A DNA stretch of 30,085 bases, from contig JBMNJJ010000001.1 in NCBI GenBank assembly GCA_050951605.1, forward strand, positions 1 through 30,085. Direction: 5' to 3'. Origin of the DNA: DUTS01 sp050951605. Its GTDB lineage: Bacteria > Bacillota > Peptococcia > DRI-13 > DTU073. Shown one piece after another: positions 16,424 through 23,297 of the stretch (positions are counted from its first letter, which is position 1; the number at the start of each line of letters is the position of its first letter). The translations under genes and the position numbers were made by a program. The notes under the pieces were generated by a model that saw nothing but the letters and a program-made list of their open reading frames with translations, was not told the origin of the DNA and made no database searches.

Positions 16424-17671
16424 TTGAGTTTTAATGGAACTGCAGCCTATCAATTAAAGAGAGCTATTGAGGTATTAAAATTAAATGATGAAACAGCGAA
16501 AGCCCTTTTAGAGCCGAGAAGGTCTTTAGAGGTGACTTTTTCTGTGAGAATGGATGATGGAAGCGTTAGAGTATTTAAAGGTTATCGAGTACAGCATACT
16601 GATGTCATGGGACCCGCTAAAGGTGGTATACGTTTTCATCCTAATGTAGATTTAGACGAAGTTAAGGCATTGGCAACTTTAATGAGTATTAAATGTTCAG
16701 TAATCGGCTTGCCTTATGGTGGAGGCAAAGGTGGCGTTACAGTTACATACGAAAGAGTTATCAGAAGGCGAATTAGAGAGAGTAAGTAGGGGCTATGTAC
16801 GCGCTATTGCTCAATTTGTTTCTTCGGATAAAGATGTTCCGGCACCGGATATGTATACGAATGCTAAAATTATGGCGTGGATGGTACGATGAGTTTTCTA
16901 CGATTAAACAATGTAATGATTTCGGTTTTATCACTGGGGGAAACCATTAAGCATAGGTGGTTCTGTGGGAAGAAATGCGGCTACGGCGCCGCGGAGGTTT
17001 TTTTGTAACTAAAGCAGCTTGTGAAAAAAGAAGGTTTTTCTTTAAAAAAAGCGAGAATAGCTATTCACGGCTTTGGTAATGTGGGGTGGTAATGCGGCGA
17101 GAATTTGTGCAGCAGAAGGTAGTAAAGTTGTGGCGATTGCTGATTCGAAAACGGCTATTTATGATGCGCAAGGAATTGATGTGGAATTAGCGCATAAAAT
17201 TAAAGCGGAAACGGGTACTTTAGAAGATTATCTCAAGGGACAAAAGATAGCTCCCGATGAATTGTTTAAGTGTGAATGTGATATTTTAGTTCCGGGCTTC
17301 GATGGAAGAAGTACTGACCAAGGATAATGCTCATTTAGTTAAGGCGAAGTTAATTGCCGAGTTAGCTAATGGTCCAACGACACCAGAAGCAGATGAAATA
17401 TTAGCTGAAAAGGGAGTAACAATCTTACCTGATATTTTGACTAATGCTGGCGGGGTTACGGTAAGTTATTTTGAATGGATTCAAAATAGGATGGGCTATT
17501 ACTGGACTGCGGAAGGAAGTTGAAGAAAAGTTGGAAAAGTTAATGTATAAAGCATATGAAGATATTTATAAATTCAAACGGGAAAATAATTGTCAGGATT
17601 ATCGTTTAGCTGCTTTTGCTATTGCTACAAAGAGAATTGTTCAGGCCATGAGAGACCGGGGCTGGATTTAA
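16424..17671 (+). pseudogene. gdhA: Glutamate dehydrogenase, broken by several frameshifts
   Basis: Start at TTG 16424 with GGGGAGG eight bases upstream (a TTG at 16418 is too close). In order, the frames give nearly all of a ~415-residue NAD(P)-dependent glutamate dehydrogenase: MGPAKGGIRFHP and LPYGGGKGGV (substrate-binding lysines), ELSEGELERVSRGYV, DVPAPDMYTNAKIMAWM, GGSVGRNAAT, the Rossmann motif IHGFGNVG, ANGPTTPEADEIL, and ILPDILTNAGGVTVSYFEW. Frame breaks lie near 16753, 16885, 16938, 16988, 17025, 17084, 17293 and 17515. Most look like one or two extra bases in short runs. Residues between breaks are well conserved. It would convert glutamate to 2-oxoglutarate and ammonia. Either a very young pseudogene or a low-quality stretch of sequence. 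Confidence 0.85.
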
Positions 17672-17695
17672 GCAAAAATTTTGAGGCAAATGAAA

Positions 17696-17744
17696 AACCT
17701 TTATGTAGACACATTCTTTAAAAGTGTTGCATAAAGGTTTTTTT
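17696..17744 (+). terminator. Intrinsic terminator after the glutamate dehydrogenase locus
   Basis: AACCTTTATG pairs with CATAAAGGTT, with an inner ACAC/GTGT pairing, followed by seven T. Confidence 0.8.
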
Positions 17745-17833
17745 GTTTACGTTTTTTAAGTGAAATTAGCATAAATTAAAGAGAAGGAGGGTAACCTAAT
17801 TTTTGAAAAATTTATCTAGGAGGCATGATCTTT

Positions 17834-18262
17834 GTGAGTCTTATACCTTGGAATCCTTTTAAAGATATGGATAACATTGGCAGGGAAATGAGCAGTTTTT
17901 TTGAGAATTCCCCCTTTGCTTTTTTGGGGCGGGCTACTTCACCGCGTGTTGATGTTTATCAGACAGAGACAGATGTAATTGTCAAAGTAGAAATACCCGG
18001 CGTCTCGAAAGAAGACTTAAATGTCTATATTGATGAAAATTCAATCAGACTTTCCGGGCAAACGAAAAGGGATGAACGCTATAAAGATGAGAATATGTAC
18101 CGGACAGAAAGGTTTTACGGCAGTTTTTCGCGAACCATTCCTTTACCTGTCACCGTAAAATCAGAACAAGCTAAAGCGGAATATAAGGAAGGTATTTTGT
18201 CCATCAGCGTACCTAAAGTAGAACCGACTAAGTTGAAAGGCAGACGTATTGATATACAATAG
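17834..18262 (+). CDS. Small heat-shock protein, Hsp20/alpha-crystallin family
   Basis: 142 residues from GTG at 17834; AGGAGG at 17818-17823 touches the ATG at 17825, so the later start is preferred and gives the usual MSLIPWNPF opening. Residues ~1-40 are the N-terminal arm. The alpha-crystallin domain spans about 41-130 (PRVDVYQTETDVIVKVEIPG, the SRTIPLP strand and the AEYKEGILSISVPK core). A short basic tail ends RRIDIQ. It is an ATP-independent chaperone that holds unfolding proteins. No CIRCE element precedes it. The protein is intact although the genes on either side are broken. Confidence 0.92.
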   Translation: MSLIPWNPFKDMDNIGREMSSFFENSPFAFLGRATSPRVDVYQTETDVIVKVEIPGVSKEDLNVYIDENSIRLSGQTKRDERYKDENMYRTERFYGSFSRTIPLPVTVKSEQAKAEYKEGILSISVPKVEPTKLKGRRIDIQ

Positions 18263-18307
18263 GCAGGTTAATCTTTAGTAGAGTTATAAATTATAGAAAA
18301 AATAAGA

Positions 18308-18508
18308 GTGGAATTAAATTCTCCAATTAAGACAATTTTTAAGGTAATTGTTCCGGCAGCACGTTCGGGAATTCTAGCGGCAATCGTCTTGGGTACAGGC
18401 AGAGCTATCGGAGAAACGATGGCTGTAATCCTTGTTGCTGGTAATACCCCAATTTTCCCCGAATCTATTCTTTCCCCGGTACGAACTTTAACCGTGAATA
18501 TCGCCATG
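18308..18508 (+). pseudogene. pstC: PstC C-terminal fragment (phosphate ABC permease relic)
   Basis: About 66 codons match the C-terminal end of PstC: IFKVIVPAARSGILAAIVLG, GRAIGETMAVILVAGN, then PVRTLTVNIAME. The EAA-loop-like start and the GRAIGET motif are characteristic of PstC/PstA phosphate permeases. No ribosome site or upstream permease sequence is present; the rest of the gene and the pst operon are missing. Confidence 0.7.
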
Positions 18509-18637
18509 GAGCATATCGTTAATCTTTATAAAGGCACGATTGAAGTTAACAGTGAACCCGGTCAGGGAACGGAATTTATCATCAGTTGGCCTGTTGCAGA
18601 GCGATTACCATCTTGTGAAGAATTTAATAATGTATAA
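18509..18637 (+). pseudogene. Histidine-kinase C-terminal fragment fused in frame to the PstC relic
   Basis: The same open frame continues as HIVNLYKGTIEVNSEPGQGT then EFIISWPV, the end of an HATPase_c domain with its G2 box (G-x-GTEF), as in PhoR-like sensor kinases. The join falls at about 18506-18514. The N-box and G1 box are missing, so it cannot bind ATP. Confidence 0.7.
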
Positions 18638-18640
18638 AAT

Positions 18641-18677
18641 AAAGGGAAGTCCCGAATAATACTCGGAGCTTCCCTTT
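18641..18677 (-). terminator. Terminator for the ferredoxin-like gene
   Basis: AAAGGGAAG and CTTCCCTTT form the outer stem, with inner CCGA/TCGG pairing. On the minus strand it is followed by TTTATTTTA, so it most likely ends the minus-strand gene at 18754-19494. Confidence 0.65.
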
Positions 18678-18753
18678 GCTGACCGGAGATATTGTGTTTG
18701 AAGTAAAGATTGTTCAATTATTTAAGAACTTGGGGGGAAATAAAAGGGTCATT

Positions 18754-19494
18754 TTATTCTTCGATAATCTTTCCTGTGGTGCTGATAGTAACAATTTGCC
18801 AAGGAATCATTTTCCCGCTAGTCAGTAAAGCTTTTTGGACTGCTTTGACTAATCCACCACAGCAGGGTACTTCCATTCTGAGAATAGTGATACTTTTAAT
18901 TTCATGAACGTTTAGTATGGCAGTGAGTTTTTCGCTATAATCAGTATTATCAAGCTTCGGACAGCCAATGAGTGTGATTTTATTACGCATGAAATCTTGA
19001 TGAAGGTTAGTATAAGCATAGGCGGTACAGTCAGCGGCTATCAGCAAGTGAGCATTATTCAAGTAAGGAGCATTAATTGGTACAAGTTTAATCTGGCAAG
19101 GCCATTGCTGAAGCTGAGACTCGTTTTGCAATTCAATTGAGGGAGTAATGTTTGTAGGAGCATTCTCTCTTTTTAAGATTTTGGTCTGCGTGCCCGGACA
19201 GCCACAAGGCAATTTTTCTTCTTTGTCGTGAGCAGTTGATTCTTTTAATGTTTTCTTGGCGACATGTGCTTTGACAGCTTCTTCATCATAAGGTGCTGCT
19301 TCACGTTCCTCAATGGTAATAGCTCCGGTAGGACATTCTGGGAGACAGTCGCCTAACCCGTCACAGTATGCTTCAGAGACTAGTTTAGCTTTACCGTCGA
19401 TGAGTTGGAGAGCACCTTCGTGGCAAGCTTCTACACATAGGCCACAACCATTACATTTTTTCTCGTCAATTGTTATAATCTTTCTTTTCATCAT
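18754..19494 (-). CDS. 4Fe-4S ferredoxin-domain protein
   Basis: 246 residues from ATG behind AAGGAGGAGG. Residues ~8-62 are a two-cluster ferredoxin domain: CNGCGLCVEACHEGA, then YCDGLGDCLPECPTGAI. A linker contains a CGCPG motif at about 96-101. The C-terminal ~120 residues contain LIAADCTAYAY, LIGCPKLDN and VPCCGGLVKAV, extra cysteines that may hold another cluster or a metal. Such proteins occur in anaerobes beside Crp/Fnr regulators and hybrid-cluster proteins and probably carry electrons in stress or nitrogen-oxide metabolism; that role is inferred. Its promoter carries the Crp/Fnr-type palindrome. Confidence 0.85.
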   Translation of the reverse strand: MMKRKIITIDEKKCNGCGLCVEACHEGALQLIDGKAKLVSEAYCDGLGDCLPECPTGAITIEEREAAPYDEEAVKAHVAKKTLKESTAHDKEEKLPCGCPGTQTKILKRENAPTNITPSIELQNESQLQQWPCQIKLVPINAPYLNNAHLLIAADCTAYAYTNLHQDFMRNKITLIGCPKLDNTDYSEKLTAILNVHEIKSITILRMEVPCCGGLVKAVQKALLTSGKMIPWQIVTISTTGKIIEE

Positions 19495-19585
19495 CTTGAA
19501 CCTCCTCCTTGTAAATTTATTTTTAATTCTGCAGCCCTTAAATTAAAAGGTGTGCAGCAGTCTTTTTTCTTGTCTTTGTACATTG

Positions 19586-19628
19586 AGTATATTAGAATAA
19601 ATCTAGTAAGTCGGTAGCCGTAGTTACC
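19586..19628 (-). promoter_or_regulatory. Class II Crp/Fnr-type promoter, copy 1
   Basis: The palindrome GGTAGC-CGTA-GTTACC (19613-19628) is centred at 19620.5. On the minus strand TATACT (plus-strand AGTATA, 19586-19591) is centred 32 bases away, which places the palindrome at about -41.5. That is the standard place for a class II Crp/Fnr activator. There is no -35 box, as expected. About 49 bases around it are ~80% identical, without gaps, to the copy at 20696-20738. It would drive the ferredoxin-like gene, with an ~84-base leader. Confidence 0.7.
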
Positions 19629-19664
19629 AAGGGGGATTATTTTTAATAAAAGGGGAATTTAAAA

Positions 19665-20063
19665 ATGAGATGCAAAGTTGCTTTTGTTTGCACGGGTAAT
19701 GCTTGTCGCAGTCAAATTGCGGAAGGATGGACCAAAGAGTTGGGGAGAGATATTTGGGAGGTTTATAGTGCAGGTACTCATCCTACAAGAGAAGTTAACC
19801 CTAAAGCCGTAGCAGTGATGAAAGAAGTGGGCGTAGATATTAGCGGTCAGTATTCGAAAACTTTAGAAGATATTCCTTCTGAACTTGATATCTTAATCAC
19901 AATGGGTTGTGGGGTTAATTGTCCTTTTGTTCCTAATCGGCACCAAGAAGATTGGGGAATTGCCGACCCTGTCGGGAAGCCGCTAGAAGAATTTCGGAAA
20001 GTAAGAGACGAAATAAAGCGAAAAGTTCTGGAATTAAGAAATAAATATCTTAAAAATGAATAG
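19665..20063 (+). CDS. arsC: ArsC-type arsenate reductase (low-molecular-weight phosphatase fold)
   Basis: 132 residues from ATG behind AAAAGGGGAA. The P-loop CTGNACRSQIAEGW (C-x5-R-S) at residues ~9-22 is the arsenate-binding loop. ITMGCGVNCPFVPN supplies the two further cysteines of the thioredoxin-linked ArsC relay. EDWGIADPVGKPLEEFRKVR is the family C-terminal signature. It would reduce arsenate to arsenite. No arsR, arsB or acr3 is nearby; its neighbours are redox proteins, which is unusual. The 3' end overlaps that of the convergent membrane ferredoxin gene by 14 bases, with no terminator between them. Confidence 0.88.
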   Translation: MRCKVAFVCTGNACRSQIAEGWTKELGRDIWEVYSAGTHPTREVNPKAVAVMKEVGVDISGQYSKTLEDIPSELDILITMGCGVNCPFVPNRHQEDWGIADPVGKPLEEFRKVRDEIKRKVLELRNKYLKNE

Positions 20064-20658
20064 CGTCTTTAGGGCAATGTTGGCTACAGTTAAGACATTG
20101 TAGGCATAATTCTTTGTCAATCTGAAAAGTAGGTTCTTTTTTAATGGCTTCTCCGGGACAGATTTGGGCACACAAGCCACATTGGAGACAGTTAGGAGAA
20201 TCAATTTTAAGGTAGTGCCGTGGCTTTCTGCTGATTAGGGTGAGGATAGTACCAAAGGGGCAAAGATAGCGATGCCAGAGAGTTTCTGAAAAAAAGAGAG
20301 TTAGAATTGCCCCACTTATAAACAAAAGGGGTAGAAGAGGTAGTTGTTTACCACTAATTTTAATGAAAAGAAATGCTACGATAAATATTGCTAAGATTAG
20401 ACAGCGGGTTAGTGGCTTTTTAATAAAAGCAGGGATGGAAAGATTTTTGCTCCCTATTATTTTCTTTGTTTTGGTGATGACTTGCATCATTGTATTAATA
20501 GGGCAAATCCAGCCACAGTAAAAACGGCCAAGAAAAAGAGCGAGAAAGGCATTTCCTAGAAAGATAACCATCCATATTTGAATTTTCCCCGTAAAGAATA
20601 GGAAAAGAAAGAAGAAGAAAAAGATAGCTTGAACTATTTTTCGCCACGCAGTATTCAT
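20050..20658 (-). CDS. NapH-like membrane polyferredoxin
   Basis: 202 residues, ATG start with AGGAGG upstream on the minus strand. Four or so membrane segments: about 9-25, 28-45, 90-105 and 112-128. Between them lie two Cys motifs typical of the NapH/CcoG/NosR group, GRFYCGWICPINT (about 43-55) and RYLCPFGT (about 131-138). The C-terminal end carries two 4Fe-4S clusters: CLQCGLCAQICPGEAI and CLQCLNCSQHCPKDAI. It probably passes electrons between the membrane pool and a soluble partner. The promoter has the Crp/Fnr-type palindrome and diverges from the regulator gene. Confidence 0.85.
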   Translation of the reverse strand: MNTAWRKIVQAIFFFFFLFLFFTGKIQIWMVIFLGNAFLALFLGRFYCGWICPINTMMQVITKTKKIIGSKNLSIPAFIKKPLTRCLILAIFIVAFLFIKISGKQLPLLPLLFISGAILTLFFSETLWHRYLCPFGTILTLISRKPRHYLKIDSPNCLQCGLCAQICPGEAIKKEPTFQIDKELCLQCLNCSQHCPKDAIHF

Positions 20659-20695
20659 GTTCTACCTCCTGTACTTTTCTTGTTTTGGTATGTTA

Positions 20696-20738
20696 AGTAT
20701 AATAGAGTGAATTCAACAAGTCGGTAGCTGGGGTTACC
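20696..20738 (-). promoter_or_regulatory. Class II Crp/Fnr-type promoter, copy 2
   Basis: The palindrome GGTAGC-TGGG-GTTACC (20723-20738, centre 20730.5) lies 32 bases from a minus-strand TATACT (AGTATA at 20696-20701), so again at about -41.5. The predicted transcript starts near 20688, about 30 bases before the polyferredoxin ATG. The same palindrome lies between the polyferredoxin and Crp/Fnr genes and could also allow autoregulation of the latter, where TATAAT is at 20770-20775. Confidence 0.7.
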
Positions 20739-20804
20739 AAGGGAAAAGACTTTTGGCAGAATAAGTAAATATAATAATAAATTTTGGGGAAAGGAAGTTA
20801 TTTC

Positions 20805-21500
20805 ATGGCTCAACAGTGGCTAAAAACTCTAGAGAAATGTCCTCTTTTTCAAAAAATAACTGTGGAAGAATTATCTTGCGTTTTAGATTGCCTTCAACCT
20901 AAAATAAAAAGTTATAAAAAAAGAGACATTTGTATAACTCTAGAAGGGAAGGAGTTTTCCGGAGTAGGTGTAGTTTTAAGCGGAGAAGTTGCCGTTACTA
21001 AGGAGAACGCCGAAGGTAATCGGGTGATGATGACTAAATTAGGCGCCGGTGGGCTGTTTGGGGAAATTGCTGCTTTTTCCGGCAAGCGGGTCTGGCCAGC
21101 TACAGTGGTAACTCTAGGTGCTTGTCAGGTGATGTTTATCCCGATTAATAAGATTGTTGATAGTTGTACCAACCGTTGTCCTAGTCATAGGCAATTGATT
21201 CTCAATCTGTTGCAGATTGTTTCTAATAGGGCTTTACTGTTGAATCGAAAAGTGGACTATTTAACAATTAAGAGTATGCGGGGGAAAATTAGTACTTTTT
21301 TATTAGAACAATATAAAAAAGCCGGGCAAAAGAAATTTAAATTATCTTTAACCCGGCAAGAGTTAGCTGATTTTTTGAATGTATCGCGTCCCTCTCTTTC
21401 GCGGGAGATGTGTCGGATGCGTGATGAAGGGATAATTGAATTTAAGCGAGAATTATTAGAAATAAAAGACCTTGCAGTTTTAAAAAGAGCGACAGATTAA
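20805..21500 (+). CDS. Crp/Fnr-family transcriptional regulator
   Basis: 231 residues from ATG at 20805 with AAGGAAG seven bases upstream; an in-frame TTG at 20784 lies before that ribosome site. Residues ~10-125 are a cyclic-nucleotide-type beta-roll (GVGVVLSGEVAVTKENAEG, GGLFGEIAAFSG), followed by the dimer helix and a winged helix-turn-helix at about 180-215 (LTRQELADFLNVSRPSLSRE). It lacks the N-terminal Cys cluster of true Fnr but has cysteines at CPLF, ELSCVLDC and others. The PSLSRE recognition helix is typical of HcpR/DNR-like members, which respond to nitric oxide or redox state. Neighbouring palindromes are the likely targets. Confidence 0.88.
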   Translation: MAQQWLKTLEKCPLFQKITVEELSCVLDCLQPKIKSYKKRDICITLEGKEFSGVGVVLSGEVAVTKENAEGNRVMMTKLGAGGLFGEIAAFSGKRVWPATVVTLGACQVMFIPINKIVDSCTNRCPSHRQLILNLLQIVSNRALLLNRKVDYLTIKSMRGKISTFLLEQYKKAGQKKFKLSLTRQELADFLNVSRPSLSREMCRMRDEGIIEFKRELLEIKDLAVLKRATD

Positions 21501-21523
21501 AATTATTATTAGGTTTTATGTGA

Positions 21524-21554
21524 AAAAGACAAGGAATCCAACTCCTTGTCTTTT
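21524..21554. terminator. Bidirectional terminator between the Crp/Fnr gene and the hydrogenase operon
   Basis: AAAAGACAAGGA and TCCTTGTCTTTT form a perfect 12-base-pair stem with a seven-base loop. The stem gives a T-run on both strands, so it serves the plus-strand regulator and the minus-strand hyd operon. Confidence 0.85.
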
Positions 21555-21574
21555 ATAATAGGTAAAACAATCAC

Positions 21575-21832
21575 CTATTTCCCTTGATTTTTCTTTGCCA
21601 GAACTGTTTTTGCTGTTACGCCGGTGAGATTACCTAGTTTACCCGAGAGAGCGCCAATTTCGTCGGTTGTGCCATCAACAATAATCGAGATGACATTGAT
21701 GTGCTTTTCTTTGTAGGGAATCCCCATCCTGCCGATAATGATGGAAGCATAGTCACTTAAAATGGAGTTGGCTTTAGGTACGCTTTCTCGATCTTCAATA
21801 ATAATTGCTAGTATGCCAATTCTTTTTTCCAT
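21575..21832 (-). CDS. TM1266-type iron-only hydrogenase system regulator
   Basis: 85 residues from ATG behind AAGGAGAG. Family pattern: RIGILAIIIEDRES at the start, VPKANSILSDYASIIIGRMG, and HINVISIIVDGTTDEIGALS, an ACT/NikR-C-like fold of the TM1266 family. These proteins are found next to hydE, hydG and hydF; their role is presumed regulatory but is not settled. Last gene of the operon, 17 bases after hydG. Confidence 0.85.
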   Translation of the reverse strand: MEKRIGILAIIIEDRESVPKANSILSDYASIIIGRMGIPYKEKHINVISIIVDGTTDEIGALSGKLGNLTGVTAKTVLAKKNQGK

Positions 21833-21849
21833 TTATCTTCTCTCCTTTT

Positions 21850-23274
21850 TTAAAAGTAAAAGTCTCTTTCGCCGTTCTCCAGTCTCTGGAGATATTTTTT
21901 TGTCTCTTCTCGGGTAGCTTCTTTAGGTATGCTTTGCAGAGCTTGGGCGATTGTTTGGGCGCCGATTTCTTTGAGTTCATCGTCTGCATAGTCGAGAAGG
22001 AATTCTTTAAAGGTTAGGATGGCATTGGGGAGGCAAACATTATGAATCTCTCCGGCTTTAGCTAGGGGCATAAATCTTTCGCCTGTGCGACCTTGACGGT
22101 AGCAGGCCGTACAGTAACTAGGAATATAGCCTGAATTACAAAGCCCTTTTAATATTTCCATAGGTGAACGATGGTCTCCTACTTCAAATTGGGGGGTGTC
22201 TTGGGGAGTGTCACTTTCGTATTCTTCTTTGTAACCGCCTACACCTGTGCAAGAACCAGCACTAACTTGAGAAATTCCCAGGGCAATTATTTCATCCCTA
22301 AATTGTGATTCTTCCCTTGTGGAAATGATCATTCCGGTGTAGGGAACGGTTAGTCTCAAGATCGCTACAATTTTCTTAAAGTCAGCATCGGTAACAAGAT
22401 GGGGGAAAGTTTGTAGATTAATGCTGGAGGCGGCTCTTAATCTGGGTACGGAAATGGTGTGTGGACCTACTCCATAAACACTATCTAGGTGTTCGGCATG
22501 CATAATCATGGCAATGGTATCGTATTTATGGTCATAAAGTCCATAAAGAACACCAATACCGACATCATCAATCCCGGCTTGTAGAGCTCTGTCCATGGCG
22601 GTAGTATGCCATTCGTAGTTGTGTTTAGGACCTTGAGGATGAAGTCTTTCATAAGTGGGTTGATGATATGTTTCTTGAAAAAGAACATAAGTCCCTATTT
22701 CCGCTGCTTTTAGTTTACGATAATTTTCTACAGTAGTAGCGGCAATATTAACGTTGATTCTGCGAATAGAGCCATTATCAAATTTTAAGGAATAGATTGT
22801 TTTGATACATTCGATGATGTAGTCGAGAGGACAATTAAGGTCATCTTCACCTGCTTCGAGAGCCAACCTTTTATGACCTAGGGATTCGAGGATACGTACT
22901 TCATCTTTTAATTCTTCCATTGTTAATTTTTTTCTGACAAGGTTTTTATTACTGCGATGATAACCACAATAAGCACAATTGTTAACACAGTAGTTACTTA
23001 CATAGAGAGGAGCAAAAAGGACGATCCGCTTGCCATAGATTTTTTCTTTAATATATTTTGCTGTTTTAAACATTTCTTGCAGTATTTCTTTATCGGTAAT
23101 GTGAAGAAGTACAGCTGCTTCTCTGTGGGTGAGTCCTTTCGCTTTTTTGGCCTTAGCTAATAGTTCTTGCACATATGTTTTATCTTGTGCCTTTTCTTTA
23201 CCAAATTCGAGAGATGCTAGGATTTCCGCATCATTAATAAATTCCGCAGCTTTGTAATTTTTAAATTCTTTCAT
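21850..23274 (-). CDS. hydG: [FeFe]-hydrogenase maturase HydG (tyrosine lyase)
   Basis: 474 residues from ATG behind GAGGAGG. Radical SAM enzyme that cleaves tyrosine to p-cresol and dehydroglycine and supplies the CO and cyanide ligands of the H-cluster. The SAM cluster motif is CVNNCAYC (C96, C100, C103). The auxiliary cluster ligands are seen in the C-terminal part: C388, C391 and C414, with the expected 22-residue spacing after CTAC. Other family features include YHQPTYERLHP and GIGVLYGLYDHKYD. Length matches HydG (about 470) and not ThiH (about 370). Lies 23 bases after hydE. HydF and the hydrogenase itself are outside the window. Confidence 0.95.
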   Translation of the reverse strand: MKEFKNYKAAEFINDAEILASLEFGKEKAQDKTYVQELLAKAKKAKGLTHREAAVLLHITDKEILQEMFKTAKYIKEKIYGKRIVLFAPLYVSNYCVNNCAYCGYHRSNKNLVRKKLTMEELKDEVRILESLGHKRLALEAGEDDLNCPLDYIIECIKTIYSLKFDNGSIRRINVNIAATTVENYRKLKAAEIGTYVLFQETYHQPTYERLHPQGPKHNYEWHTTAMDRALQAGIDDVGIGVLYGLYDHKYDTIAMIMHAEHLDSVYGVGPHTISVPRLRAASSINLQTFPHLVTDADFKKIVAILRLTVPYTGMIISTREESQFRDEIIALGISQVSAGSCTGVGGYKEEYESDTPQDTPQFEVGDHRSPMEILKGLCNSGYIPSYCTACYRQGRTGERFMPLAKAGEIHNVCLPNAILTFKEFLLDYADDELKEIGAQTIAQALQSIPKEATREETKKYLQRLENGERDFYF

Positions 23275-23297
23275 AGTTAATTAGCCTCCTCATATTT

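Noticed and set aside
17745..17833. Heat-shock CIRCE operator before hsp20.
   Set aside because: No TTAGCACTC-N9-GAGTGCTAA or near match is present. TTAGCATAAAT alone is not enough.
19613..20738. The GGTAGC-x-GGGGTTACC segments look like the 3' stem of a cyclic-di-GMP-I (GEMM) riboswitch.
   Set aside because: The rest of the aptamer is missing: no AGGGCAAACC and no GACGCAAAGCC upstream in either place. The constant 32-base spacing to TATACT fits a protein-binding site better.
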